A stretch of 64,000 nucleotides of DNA from DYRB01 sp963802205 (GTDB taxonomy: Bacteria; Pseudomonadota; Gammaproteobacteria; Chromatiales; Chromatiaceae), in the NCBI GenBank assembly GCA_963802205.1, contig CAWDHW010000029.1, positions 62,001-126,000 of the forward strand, given 5' to 3'. Of this stretch, positions 9,315-19,377 are shown one piece after another (position 1 is the stretch's first letter; each line of letters opens with the position of its first letter). The position numbers and the translations under genes were made by a program. A model generated the notes under the pieces. The model was not told where the DNA came from, did no database searches, and saw only the letters and a program-made list of their open reading frames with translations.

Positions 9315-9926
9315 GTCTATGCCTCTGTGGTCTATTGGGCAATTGGGGACCCGGCGGTTGCGGGGTCACTTCAAGATCGGTTTGCCCTGGACCTGGGTCG
9401 CCAGGTCATGCGGGGCTCAGGCCCCGACGGAGCGAAAGGACATCACCGGCTGGGCTGGTCGAAAAATCGACTGGGCGAGAACGCCCACTCAATCCGTGAT
9501 GACCTGGGTCTCAGGCCTGTCCTGCGGGCCGTCCTTGAATCCAGACCGAACCGCGCAATTGGGTCAGAGGCTTGGGATTATGACCTGTTGTCCCAGATCC
9601 AGTTTGACAGTTCACGACAAAATGGGCGCCATCCACCGTGGTGGTGGCTGGGGCCGTCAGGCACCCGTGAATCCAGCGGCTTTATGACTGCCATCCCTGC
9701 GAAAATCTGCGACAGATCAAGGTTTACTGCTACTGAAGGCACAGTTCCGCTCCAGATTCCCCCCGGCATGCTCCGACACGCCCGTATCGCCGCCACCAGT
9801 AGAACATCGGACTCTGCAAGAAGGGTTGTTGATCGCCCCGCGGAATGATCTGTGCCTGGTTCTGAGCCAGGTGCTGTGCGTCCTAACCGGCCCCGTATGG
9901 CCCATGATGCTTTCCTGCAGGCAGAC
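9315..9926. other. 612-base region without a recognisable gene
   Basis: This lies between the start of the Tat paralogue and the end of pqiC. Open frames on both strands do not resemble any known protein and lack convincing ribosome sites. A small hairpin CGGGGC-TCAG-GCCCCG is at 9411-9426, without a T run. It probably holds the promoter of the Tat protein gene next to 9314. Nothing else is evident. Confidence 0.5.
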
Positions 9927-10531
9927 TCAGGGCGAGCTGCGACTCAGGGTCCGCAGCGCTGCAGCAATGTCCAGACTCAAAGCCGCTATGGCCCGGCTGT
10001 GGGCGGCGGCGAGGTCCTCGTAGCCCGTTCCTGTGGTTGGCTCGCGCACCCTTGTGCGCTCCGTCTCGGTCCGCCCGTCCTGGGTCCGTCGCACACTCCA
10101 GACCGCATCCAGCGTCGCCGCCTCCCCGGGGACTGAGTCGAAGGTCTGAACCTCGATGGTGACGCGATAGCGGGCGTCGGCGCCGGTGGTCTGCGGAAAC
10201 TGAGTGACCTGCGCCGTGCCGAGCTGGACCGCGAGGTTCTGCGCCACGGCCCGCGAGAACCTCGCTCTGCAGCGGCGAGGCCCAACGGTTGAACTCGTCC
10301 AGCCGCACTTGATTCAGGCCCGTGGTGACGACAATTTCGGGGCGGTCCACCGCCGCGGGGACCGAAACCGGGCCCACGGCCACCGACAGGTCGGAGGCCG
10401 GCCCACCTGGAGCCGTTGCGGCGCTGAGGGTGTAGAAGTGCGACGGCGGCGAGGCGCAACCGGCCAGGAGCAGGGCGATGCTCAGAGCGAGTACCCCCGC
10501 GAGGGCGAAAAGCTCGATGCGGCAGGTCGAT
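9927..10531 (-). CDS. pqiC: PqiC-type lipoprotein of the Pqi lipid-transport system, frameshifted
   Basis: The N-terminal part has a lipoprotein signal ending LLLAGCASPPSHFYTLS, then DUF330/PqiC sequence to NRWASPLQSE. The frame then derails; the C-terminal part (AVAQNLAVQLGTAQV ... IAAALRTLSRSSP) continues in another frame to 9927. Removing one C of 10260-10261 rejoins them as SEFSRAVAQN. The start is also damaged: removing the base at 10529 would create an ATG overlapping the pqiB stop as ATGA and reading MTCRIELFALAG. PqiC is an outer-membrane lipoprotein partner of PqiB in phospholipid traffic across the periplasm. Confidence 0.78.
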
Positions 10532-12224
10532 TTGTCCCCCGTCTTGCCCCGAAGCAGCGCCTCGGGATGGCGTTCGAGAAGGTCGCTCAACACCCGCACC
10601 GCCCGGGCGGCGCTGGATACTTCCCGCAGGGCATCGCGCAGTTCCTGCTGGCCTGGGGCGTCCTTCCCCAGAAGTGTGGCGTCCGTGTCCTTCAAGACCC
10701 GGTCAGCCGATGCCATGGCGCGGCGTAACTCGACGATGGCCGGTTTCAATGCGGGTGTGACGTCCGTGTCGATGTGCGCTACCGCCTTGTCGATCGCATT
10801 GAGCGTCTGGTCGAGGGCCTCGATGGACTTCTTGAGGTCGGCACCGATGGCGGCGAAGGGGATCTGGTCGATCTTGGACATGATGCTGGAGAGCTTTGCC
10901 TCCAGATCCGGAAGGGTGCTCTCGACAGTGGGCACCTCTGGCATGTCCTGGCTCCAGTCCACCTTGGCCATGGGTGCGTCCGGGAAGAAATCTAAGGCCA
11001 CATACAACTGCCCGGTCAGCAAATTGCCGCTGCGCAGTTGGCCGCGCAGCCCTTGGCCCTCGACCAGTCGCTCGACCAGGGCATGGCGCTTTCGCGGGGT
11101 GCTCAGGATGGCCTCGCCGGTCGCGGCCTGCGCGGGATCCAGCAGAGCCACCAGGCGCTCCGGAAAGGCGACGATCTCCGCCCGGCCGCGCAATACCGAG
11201 GTCCCCGGGGCCAGGTCCCACCCGACGCTGGCAACTTCACCCATCGTCAAACCGAGCAGGGTCACAGGTGCGCCCACGGACAGGCCGCGCAGGGACTCGT
11301 TGAAATAGAGCACGTAGCGCTTCGCGATGGCCTCGGGCTGCTTCATCGCGGTCGCGCGGTCCTGGTAGAGGGAGAAGCTGTGGTCCGCCGGGGCCGGACC
11401 AGCCTCACCCGCGAAGGACGGTGTATCATAGGCCAGGCCGCCGACGAGCAGGGACACGAGGGACTCGGTGCGCACCTCCAGACCGGCGGTCCCCAGGGAG
11501 ACATCCAGACCGCTCGCGGTCCAGAAGCGCGTCTCCTGGCTCACGAACTGGTCATAGGGAGCGTTGACAAAGACATCGATCTCCACCGACTTGCCGTCGG
11601 CGGAGAGCTTGTAGGCGGTGACCTGGCCCACATGCAACCGGCGAAAGTAGATCGGCGAACCAGTCCCAAGCGAGCCGACGTCATTCGCCTTGAGCACGAA
11701 GCGCCGGCCCGGTTGGTCGATACTGACCGCCGGGCCACATCGAGCCCCGTGAAGCGACGCGCCTCTTTGCGGGACTTACCGGGCTCGAAGCCGATGAAAT
11801 TCCCCGAGAGCAGAGTGCTCAGGCCCGAGACCCCGCTCAGGGTAATGCGCGGCTTCACCACCCAGAACTTGGCGTCCTTCACTATGAGGTCCTCGGCGTG
11901 TTTGGCGATCTGGGCCGTCACTCGGACCTTGGTAAAGTCGTCCGCCAGTTCGATGGATTTGACCTGACCGATGATCACGTCCTTGTACTTAATGACGGTC
12001 TTGCCGGCCTCCATGCCTTCCGCCGACTTGAAGCCGATGGCGATGGTCGGCCCCTGATTCAGAATGCGATCGACGGCGACCCCGATCGCCACGATGGCGG
12101 CAATGAGCGGGATCACCCAGACTGCCGACACCCGAAACCGCCTTGGTGGCACCAGCATGGCCTGGGGCAGGTCGTCGCGCCGGGTATTCTCAGCCAAGCC
12201 CTTGCTCCGGAGTAGTGTCGGCAT
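10527..12224 (-). CDS. pqiB: PqiB-type MCE/MlaD-repeat protein, frameshifted
   Basis: Assembled from two frames. The N-terminal part has a membrane anchor (VWVIPLIAAIVAIGVAV) and the first MCE domain (GPTIAIGFKSAEGMEAGKT, KYKDVIIGQVKSI). Near 11729-11736 the frame changes; adding one C restores VAPAVSIDQPGRRF and the second part carries further MCE domains (GSPIYFRRLHVGQV) and a helical tail. As it stands the second frame runs on into pqiC because of an extra base at 10529. Full length would be about 565 residues, normal for PqiB. PqiB forms a tube of MCE rings spanning the periplasm. The start at 12224 overlaps pqiA by 35 bases; a TTG at 12197 is an alternative. Confidence 0.82.
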
Positions 12225-13474
12225 CCAAGATCAGACGCGGGTCGAAGGAGTCCGCCGCAATCATGGTCAGCACAACCACGGCCGCAAAGAAGACTACTCC
12301 AGCCCCTGGCTGCACGGACATCAGCGGTGAAAGCTGCACTAGGGCGACGGTAAAGGTGTCCACAAAGACGTCCAGCATGGACCAGCGCCCGATGAACTCC
12401 ACCATGCGATAGAGCTTGGTACGCTCCCGGTTGCCGCTGACCGAGCCGCGCTGCGCGGCGATCAGGAGGTAGCTCAGTGCGATCAGTTTTCCGAGCGGGA
12501 CCATGACGCTGGCGATCAGCACCACCAGCGCCAGGGGCCAGGAACCGGAGGTGTAGAGGAACACGACCCCGCCCATGATGGTGTCGGACTCCGTGGACCC
12601 CAGAGTGGTCGTGTTCAGCACCGGGAGCAGGTTTGCCGGGACATAACAGATGGCCGCGGCGACCACCAGCGCCCAAGTGGTCTGGATGGAGGCGTGGCGC
12701 CGCCCATGGAGCCTCGCGCCGCAGCGCGGGCAGTGCCCGGGCTCGGACGCGCTGACCGGGTGGGACAACAGACGACAGGTCTCACAGGAAACCAGCCCCG
12801 CCATTGCTGCGGTGAGGCGCGACGCTGTCATGGAATTCGCCTCACTGGCCGTCGGATCGGGACCACGCGGAGCCTGGGTGGCAGCCCACTCGACGCAGTG
12901 CCAGATCTCGGCAGGATCGAAGCTGGCCATGATCGCCGGAAACAGCAACACCAGGACCCCGACCGCATACATACCCATACCCGCCTCCACCGTGGCCAGT
13001 TCCGCAATCTTGATGAGTGCAACCAGGATGCCGACCAGCATGACTTCCATCATCGCCCAGGGCTGCATAGACCCGGTCCAGCGCAGCAGATCGCCCACCC
13101 AGCGCGGCGCTGGGCATCGGCTAGCGCCGATCAGGACCATGAGCATGAACAGGGTGTACGCCGCCGGGGCGATCAGGGCGCAGAAGGCGACGACCAGGGC
13201 CGTCGCCTCCTGGCCTTGGAGCCACATCTCATAGGCACCGCCGGCGATGGTGGTACTGGTATGGCGTCCCACCGTCGACATCCCCAGCAGTGGTGTGGTG
13301 TTGGCGACGATCAGCATCGGCAGCGCGGCGACGCTGAGGGCGAGCGGTCGACCGATGGGGTCCGCCGGTCGGGTCGCGAGGGCAGCAACGACCGTGCGCA
13401 GCACGCCTTGCCTCCTGGGGAGATCTCCGGGAGGACTGCAGCAGGTCACAATCCGGGCAGGCTACTGTGTTCAT
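12190..13474 (-). CDS. pqiA: PqiA-type inner-membrane protein, N-terminus disrupted by indels
   Basis: About 420 residues with eight membrane segments in two PqiA halves. The second half keeps its zinc-ribbon-like pair CETC and CPRCGARL. The first half should begin MNTVACPDCDLLQ (start 13474), but that frame fails after 13 residues. A middle piece reads PEISPGGKACCAR in a second frame, and the main body starts with ALATRPADPIGRPLAL in a third. Two indels between about 13385 and 13440 explain this. PqiA anchors the PqiB needle in the inner membrane. Gene order pqiA-pqiB-pqiC with overlaps is that of the known operon. Confidence 0.82.
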
Positions 13475-13614
13475 GTGCCCTCAGGTCCCGACCGAGTTTG
13501 CAGGTTTGCGGTCAATACGGGCCCTCTCCGCGGACTCGATCGCCGGCGGCCCAGTTCGCACGAGGAGAGGAAGGCTCCGCCCCCGCGTGCCGCCGAGGAC
13601 GGCCGGTCCAGGGG

Positions 13615-14148
13615 CTATCGGTAACGGCGCCACACGCGCCGGCGTGCGCCGGCGAAGGAGACCGGCGTGAGCGGCATGCCGATGATGTCGATGAACAGCG
13701 AGGCCGCACCCCCGCTGGCCGGCGGCTTACCTTCCAACACCTCGACCTCGTAGCTCAGATCCCGGCCCGCGAGTCGCGGGTTGCGCAGGGTCATGACGAC
13801 GTTGTCCATCGCCTCGCCCTCCAACACGGAGAGGGTCCCATTGGGCGGATCGGACTTGAAGCTGTCCGCGCCCTCACCCCAGAAGGGGACGAAGTTTTCG
13901 GTCGCCATGTGGCCCGCGAGCCGCTCCGGGCGATCCGAAAACAGGATGGTGACGGGGCTGATGCCCTTGAGGGTGAGGCGTCCGTCCGCATAGGTCACGC
14001 CCTCGGCACTTTGCACGAAGAGGAACTGGGGCTTCGCGTCGGCCTCGCCCTCCTTTTCCTTGTGCTCCGTGGCCTGGGCCGTCTTCAGGGTGAGGGCCAG
14101 AGGCGCGAGGAGCGCGGCGCCAGCAATCAGGTTGCGTCGAGTGGTCAT
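13615..14148 (-). CDS. Tat-exported protein of unknown function, paralogue 2
   Basis: 177 residues, starting MTTRRNLIAGAALLAPLAL: a twin-arginine pair, hydrophobic core and AQA cleavage site. The mature part has a charged stretch, then FLFVQSAEGVTYADGRLTL, LFSDRPERLAGHM, SDPPNGTLSVLEG and GGAASLFIDIIGMPLTPVSF. It matches the 8781-9314 protein in length and block order; the pqi genes lie between the two. Function unknown. Its neighbours downstream on the same strand include a lipoprotein, a DUF1254 protein and an arylsulfatase. Confidence 0.75.
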   Translation of the reverse strand: MTTRRNLIAGAALLAPLALTLKTAQATEHKEKEGEADAKPQFLFVQSAEGVTYADGRLTLKGISPVTILFSDRPERLAGHMATENFVPFWGEGADSFKSDPPNGTLSVLEGEAMDNVVMTLRNPRLAGRDLSYEVEVLEGKPPASGGAASLFIDIIGMPLTPVSFAGARRRVWRRYR

Positions 14149-14275
14149 AGGATTCTCCGATGTCGCCTTTGGTTGTAGCCAGACCGGGATAGGCGCCCGG
14201 TCGGCCGGCGAGCCTTTGTCAGTGCATGACAGAGGCCGCCAGCTTGTGGCCCTGCGCAGCCTGTGGCTTCCAGGC

Positions 14276-14301
14276 GGCGCAATACGCTTCGCTATTGCGC
14301 C
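14276..14301. repeat. Palindromic repeat unit (GGCGCAATA stem)
   Basis: A perfect 9-bp stem, GGCGCAATA and TATTGCGCC, encloses the loop CGCTTCGC and is followed by CTACGG. From memory this GGCGCAATA...TATTGCGCCCTACGG unit is scattered in intergenic regions of many proteobacteria. It abuts the TAG stop codon (14302-14304) of the lipoprotein gene and could serve as its transcript end, although no T run follows. Confidence 0.55.
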
Positions 14302-14883
14302 CTACGGCCTTTCCACCGAAATGGCCAGGGCCTCGGCGACTTGGGCCGTCACGGCATTCCCCGGTGCAACCTTGGTGAGGTCGATCCTCGGATTGACGCT
14401 CACCGTTCTCTTGCTTCCGTCGGGGAGTTGAAGGGTCACATGATGGCTGGCCGCGTCCACGGACACCACGCGGGCGGTGACTTCCGTCGTTGTGGCCACC
14501 ATGCCGCCCGGCATCGCCCCCTTCGGCGCCAGCGCGACCGCGGCCCCTTCGCCGACGCTGGCTGGGGTACCCTGTGGCCGCAGGAACACGGCCAGCGTCT
14601 CGGTCGCCGTGACCCTCACGCGGTCGCCAACCTTGATCTGGTCGAAGTTGATCGCCTCTTTGCCCACCTTATAGGTCTCCCGCTTGCCGTTCTTGCCGGC
14701 GAGGGTGACCGTGCGATTGCGCCGATCCACGGCCTTGACGGTTGCGGTCAATTGGACGGTCTCGACCGCAATGGCACCGGGCTCCGTACTGCCGCCGCTC
14801 TCCATGGTGCTACAGGCCGTGAACAGGGGCAGGGCCGCCGCCAGGACGGACACACGGGTCATTCTCAACAACTTCTTGTTCAT
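14302..14883 (-). CDS. Envelope lipoprotein of unknown function
   Basis: About 193 residues from the ATG at 14883, chosen because MNKKLLRMTRVSVLAAALPLFTAC is a clean lipoprotein signal with lipobox LFTAC; the longer frame to 14994 adds unrelated sequence. The mature protein has two similar beta-rich units: VKAVDRRNRTVTLAGKNGKR with VGDRVRVTATETL, and VVSVDAASHHVTLQLPDGSKR with APGNAVTAQVAEALAI. The duplication suggests a tandem small beta-barrel domain. Gene context is the DUF1254/arylsulfatase cluster. No biochemical function can be assigned. Confidence 0.72.
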   Translation of the reverse strand: MNKKLLRMTRVSVLAAALPLFTACSTMESGGSTEPGAIAVETVQLTATVKAVDRRNRTVTLAGKNGKRETYKVGKEAINFDQIKVGDRVRVTATETLAVFLRPQGTPASVGEGAAVALAPKGAMPGGMVATTTEVTARVVSVDAASHHVTLQLPDGSKRTVSVNPRIDLTKVAPGNAVTAQVAEALAISVERP

Positions 14884-15007
14884 AGGGATCAGGGTTAGCC
14901 TCATTGCAGAGTCAAAAGTCCGGATCGGGTAAATTCCCAGGTCCGGCGTTGCAGCGGCGGGCATCGATACGCTCACCCGACCGAAGAACCACACGATTAG
15001 GACCCAA

Positions 15008-16502
15008 TCAGGGCTGCGGCTCGATCTCGCCAGGCCGCCAGGTCTTGTCGAACCAGGGCTCCAGCGGGCCGTAGAGGCGCAGGATCATGAACCAACCCTT
15101 GCCAGGAATCGTCTGGATCCAGTTGTTTTCCTTGCCTTGCGGGGCCTTGGGTCCAAACCAGACATCCACGGAGCCGTCCGCGTTGACCAGCAGGTCCTTG
15201 CTCTGGCTGCTGACGCTCGGGAAGCGCTGATCCGTCTGGATCATCGAGCGGGTCTGGTTGTCGTAGACGATCACCGACCAGAAGTCCTTTACCGGTACAT
15301 TTGGCGGTAGGTGCAGCTTGTAGGTCTTGGCCCCGTCGAACGGCTTGCCGTCGGCGTCCTGGGCGCTCCAGGGATACTGGGAGCCCTTGCCGACCATTTT
15401 CTCGGCCATCGCCGGGGTGACGCCGGTGGCGAAGTAGTAGAAGAAGGCCGCACCGTCCAGGTTGGCCACGCCGGGCGCACTCTCGAACTTGTAGCCGCCG
15501 AAGAAGGGCAGCCGCCACGGCCTGTCCGGATAGAAGTAGGCGTCCTTGCCGCGCATCCGGAAGGCGATCGCCCTGGAAGTGACCGCACCGATGTTCGCGG
15601 CGTCGGTCAGGATCTTCTTCATCCGCTCGTCCGGCTCGAAGGGCTTGCCCTTCTCGATGCCGATGGAAGCGAAGAGGCCGAGCGTGGTCGGATCGCTGCC
15701 CCCGGCCGGCTCTTCCTGGATCACCTGGTTCAGCAGACCCCAGAACGCGTAATCCCCTGGCGCGACGAAGTTGGACGGAACCCCCGAGGCGTTGACAAAC
15801 TTTATCGCAGGCGGATTGGCCGCATCGGCGAGCGGATAGATCTTCAGGGTCTTCTTGACCTCCTCGACGCCGGGCTTGGGCGAGCCGTCGACCAGGAAGG
15901 AACGGAACGGCATCCAGGTGCCATAGGTGCTCGGACGCACGACGAAGTAGCCGTCCGGCACCGCACCAGTGTAGGCCGGGGGGCAGGATCAGGTACTTGC
16001 CGCCCTTGCCCCCATCCGGGCCGGTGATGCCGACGTCGGCCACCCAGCGGTACCAGAAGTCGTCGATGAGACCCAGCACTTTGGGCGGAATCTCGACGAC
16101 GAGCGGTCCCGCGCGGGTGTCGAGCCAGATGAAGCTGTAGACGGTGTTGTCGTTGGCGGTCAGCTCCACGGTCTTGGAGTCCACCAGGTCTTCCCAGATG
16201 ACATCAGTCTGGTTCACCGGACCGTACGCCGCGAGGGAGGCGCGCATGCTGGCCTGATTGACGATGGGTAGGGCCAACAGGTAGGCCTGTAACGCACGCG
16301 AGGCATCCAGGTTGTCGTAGACCTTCCGAGTGGTCTCGTCGTTGGGATAGCCATAGTGGAGATTCAGGGTACCGATGGAGGTTTCCACTCGATCGGGCAC
16401 GGCGACACCTGGCGCGATCGGCGTCGTCATCTTGTAGGTTTCTGCGCCCACGCTCGTGGCCAAGGCGACGGCAAGTAGGGTAGCGAGTGGCATGCGATTC
16501 AT
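15008..16502 (-). CDS. Secreted DUF1254/DUF1214 protein, frameshifted
   Basis: The N-terminal frame has a signal peptide (MNRMPLATLLAVALATSVGA) and the DUF1254 domain (LDASRALQAYLLALPIVNQA, FIWLDTRAGPLVVEIPPKVLG) up to KYLILPP. The DUF1214 half (GYFVVRPSTYGTWMPFRSFL ... WFMILRLYGPLEPWFDKTW) is in another frame to 15008. Removing one base near 15976-15977 gives ILPPAYTGAVPDGYF, so one extra base explains the break. Full length is about 497 residues, normal for the family. Function unknown; these periplasmic proteins often occur beside sulfatases. Here the arylsulfatase lies immediately upstream, separated by a terminator. Confidence 0.82.
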
Positions 16503-16550
16503 GGTTAGTTTCCCGTTCCGGCGGGGTCTGTGGCGAGATCGTGGGCAAAA

Positions 16551-16587
16551 CGCCGGCCACCCCGGGCATCACCCGGGATGGCCGGCG
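16551..16587 (-). terminator. Rho-independent terminator after the arylsulfatase gene
   Basis: A 16-bp stem with one G-U type mismatch (16551-16566 with 16572-16587, loop CATCA) is followed on the minus strand by TTTTGCC. It sits 46 bases after the arylsulfatase stop and before the DUF1254 start, so the two genes are probably separate transcripts or partly uncoupled. Confidence 0.75.
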
Positions 16588-16632
16588 CTCTTCACAGCGA
16601 AATGGCGCTGCGGTTCGCCGCGCGGTCCGCAA

Positions 16633-19224
16633 TCATTGCGGCCCGCTCTGCATGTGATGGATCGGACTGCCGTCCACCGCTGTCGCTTGCGAAGCGTCCA
16701 GCTTCTTGATGTCCTCTTCCGTGAGTTGCGGCCGGTCCACCTTGATGGTCAGTTTGTTGAGCTTGGCGGTCAGCGGGAAGGGCGGCTGGTAGTCCGCGTC
16801 GTTCACGCCGGTCAGGGTGTCGGAGCCGATGTCGAAGCTCTCGTCCCATTGCAGGATCATGGGCAGCGTGTGCGGCAGGGTGATGGTCTGGACCACCTTG
16901 CCGTCCACCTTGAGGGTGCCGGTGCCGGGGCGACCGAGGCCGCTCATGTTATTGAAGGCGAGGGTGCCGACACCGAGTCCGTCGTATTTGAAGTCGAACT
17001 CAAGGCTGTGCTTGCCGGGGGTGAGCGCCTCCGGGCCTTCCCATTTCACCCGCTTGAGGTCGATGAGGTTCCAGAGGAACACCGGCCTGCCCTTGAGCAG
17101 ATAGAACCCATAGCCGGCGAAACGCCCACCCGAGGTCAGGATCATGCCTTCCCCGCCGCCTTCGGGCACTTCGATGTCCGCGGTGATGGTGTAGGAGCTG
17201 TTGAGCAGGAAGGGAGAATCGCCCTGCGGCAGACCGACCATCGGGTGCGTATAGACGAACTCCGTTCGGCCATCGGTGATGTTCGGACGCGGGGCGACGA
17301 TGCGGGCGGCCACCGAGGCATCCAGCGGGAAGACCTGATGGTTCTTCGCCTCCTCGATGAACAGCGCCTTCATCGCCTTGACCTTGTCCGGGTGCTGGTC
17401 GGCGATGTTCCGGGACTGGCTGAAGTCCTTGCTCAGGTCATAGAGTTCGAGCACCTGGTTGTTGAGCGGGTCGGGATTGGCGGCGCCGAAGGCCTCCCAG
17501 GGCGCGCGGTTGACCTTGGTGCTGAGGAGCCAGCCCTCGTGATACAGGGCCCACTGGCCCATCATCTCGAAATACTGGGTCTTGTGGCGCGAGGGGGCCT
17601 TAGCGCTCTGCGCGTCGAAGGTGTAGGCGAAGCTGGTGCCCTCGATGGGCGCCTGCTTGATGCCGTCCACGGTTTCGGGCGCGGGAATACCGCTGACTTC
17701 CAGGATGGTGGGCACCACGTCGATGACGTGCATGAACTGATCTCGCAGCGCCCCCTTGTCCTTGATGCGCGCCGGCCAGGACACAGCCATATTCTGGCGG
17801 ATGCCGCCGAGCTTGGAGGCGTTCTGCTTGAACCAGGTGAAGGGGGTATCGAAGGCCCAGGACCAACCCGCTGACATGTGGTTGTAGGTCTGCTCCGTGC
17901 CCCAGACGTCGTACCACTTCATCTGGTCGGCCACCGGCATCATGTTGACGCCGTTGAAGAAGGCGACCTCGTTCGGGGTGCCGAGCGGGCCGCCCTCGGC
18001 GCTGGTGCCGTTGTCGCCGTTGATATAGATGACGAGCGTGTTGTCGAGCTTGCCCATGTCCGCGATGGTCTGGATGACCCGCCCGATCTCGTGGTCGTTG
18101 TAGGCGGCATAGGCGGCGAAGATCTCCACCTGCTTGATGAAGAGCTTTTGCTCCTCCGGGCTCAGTTGATCCCAGGGCTTGAGGACGTCTTTCGGCCACG
18201 GCTCCAACTGGGTATCCGCCGGGATCACCCCAAGGCGCTTCTGGTTCTCGAAGATCCGCTCGCGCAGCTTCTCATAGCCATCGTCGAACAGGTGTAAGGC
18301 GGCGATCTTCTCCACCCATTCCTTGGTCGGATGATGGGGCGCATGGGTGGCGCCGGGTGCGTACTTGACGAAGAACGGCTTGCTGGGGTCGATCTGGTTG
18401 ATGCGATTGAGGTAATCGATGGCGTCGTCGGCCATGCCGGTGATCAGGTTCCATTCCGGCTTGCCCTGGAAGGGGTAAATCTGGGTGGTATTGCGGAACA
18501 GGTTCGGTTGCCACTGGTTGGCGTCGCCGCCCACGAAACCGTAGAAGTACTCGAAGCCCATGCCGGTCGGCCATTGGTTGAAGGGCCCGACCTGGCTGGC
18601 GGCAAAGGCCGGCACGTTGTGATCCTTGCCGAACCAGGAGGTGGCGTAGCCGTTGTCGAGCAGGATGCGCCCGATGGTGGCTTTGTCCTCACTGATGATG
18701 CTGTTGTAGCCGGGGAATCCGGTGGACTGCTCGGAGATGACGCCGAAGCCGGCGGAGTGATGGTTGCGCCCTGTGATGAGCGCCGCCCGCGTCGGCGAAC
18801 ACAGCGCGGTGGAGTGGATGTTGTTGTAGCGCAGCCCGCTCTCCGCGATCTGGTCCATGGTGGGCGTGGGGATGACCCCGCCGAACGTGCTCGGCACCCC
18901 GAAGCCCGCATCGTCGGTGATGATGAGCAGCACATTGGGGGCCTGGGCCGGCGGGACTATGCGCGGGGCCCACCAGGGCTTGGACTGGAGGGCGTCGTGC
19001 TGGATGACACCGCCGAATGTTGGCTCGGGCGCCGGCAGTTGTTTACCGCCGATCGTGGTCGTCGCACTCGGCGAGCCCAGGACGCCGGTGACTTGGGGGG
19101 CACCGGCCGGCCCCCCTTCGGCGGCTACGGCCACCTGGAGGGCGGCCACAGCGACAATGCCCATGAGCAGGGCGCAACCATTCCGCCCTCTGACAGGCGG
19201 CCGTTGTCGGACGGAAGGATACAT
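16633..19224 (-). CDS. Secreted arylsulfatase (formylglycine type)
   Basis: 863 residues. An N-terminal hydrophobic segment (about 17-35) suggests export. The sulfatase core starts at about residue 95 (NVLLIITDDAGFG, metal-binding DD at 104-105) and has the CSPTR motif at 142-146, whose Cys is converted to formylglycine in type I sulfatases, followed by ALITGRNHHS. Further motifs are GKDHN, HAPHHP and YINGDNGTS. The C-terminal 200 residues form a beta-rich domain. It hydrolyses sulfate esters, giving sulfate and an alcohol; the natural substrate is unknown. No formylglycine-generating enzyme is in the window. ATG at 19224 follows AGGAG. Confidence 0.9.
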   Translation of the reverse strand: MYPSVRQRPPVRGRNGCALLMGIVAVAALQVAVAAEGGPAGAPQVTGVLGSPSATTTIGGKQLPAPEPTFGGVIQHDALQSKPWWAPRIVPPAQAPNVLLIITDDAGFGVPSTFGGVIPTPTMDQIAESGLRYNNIHSTALCSPTRAALITGRNHHSAGFGVISEQSTGFPGYNSIISEDKATIGRILLDNGYATSWFGKDHNVPAFAASQVGPFNQWPTGMGFEYFYGFVGGDANQWQPNLFRNTTQIYPFQGKPEWNLITGMADDAIDYLNRINQIDPSKPFFVKYAPGATHAPHHPTKEWVEKIAALHLFDDGYEKLRERIFENQKRLGVIPADTQLEPWPKDVLKPWDQLSPEEQKLFIKQVEIFAAYAAYNDHEIGRVIQTIADMGKLDNTLVIYINGDNGTSAEGGPLGTPNEVAFFNGVNMMPVADQMKWYDVWGTEQTYNHMSAGWSWAFDTPFTWFKQNASKLGGIRQNMAVSWPARIKDKGALRDQFMHVIDVVPTILEVSGIPAPETVDGIKQAPIEGTSFAYTFDAQSAKAPSRHKTQYFEMMGQWALYHEGWLLSTKVNRAPWEAFGAANPDPLNNQVLELYDLSKDFSQSRNIADQHPDKVKAMKALFIEEAKNHQVFPLDASVAARIVAPRPNITDGRTEFVYTHPMVGLPQGDSPFLLNSSYTITADIEVPEGGGEGMILTSGGRFAGYGFYLLKGRPVFLWNLIDLKRVKWEGPEALTPGKHSLEFDFKYDGLGVGTLAFNNMSGLGRPGTGTLKVDGKVVQTITLPHTLPMILQWDESFDIGSDTLTGVNDADYQPPFPLTAKLNKLTIKVDRPQLTEEDIKKLDASQATAVDGSPIHHMQSGPQ

Positions 19225-19377
19225 ACCGATACTCCTCTTGCGGTTGGTTGAGGTTCAGGGTTTCCAATGGCCGCCGTTGCAGCCCGGGGAAAGATGGCGG
19301 TGCCAATCGTACCGGCCGCGGTGCCCGGGCCGCTTGACATCTTGCGACAAATTGTCAGGGCAGCCCCTGTGCCGCCG

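Noticed and set aside
9210..9848. Plus-strand open frame of 212 codons
   Set aside because: It begins inside the Tat protein gene on the other strand, has no family resemblance, and is Arg/Ser/Pro-rich as shadows of GC-rich DNA are.
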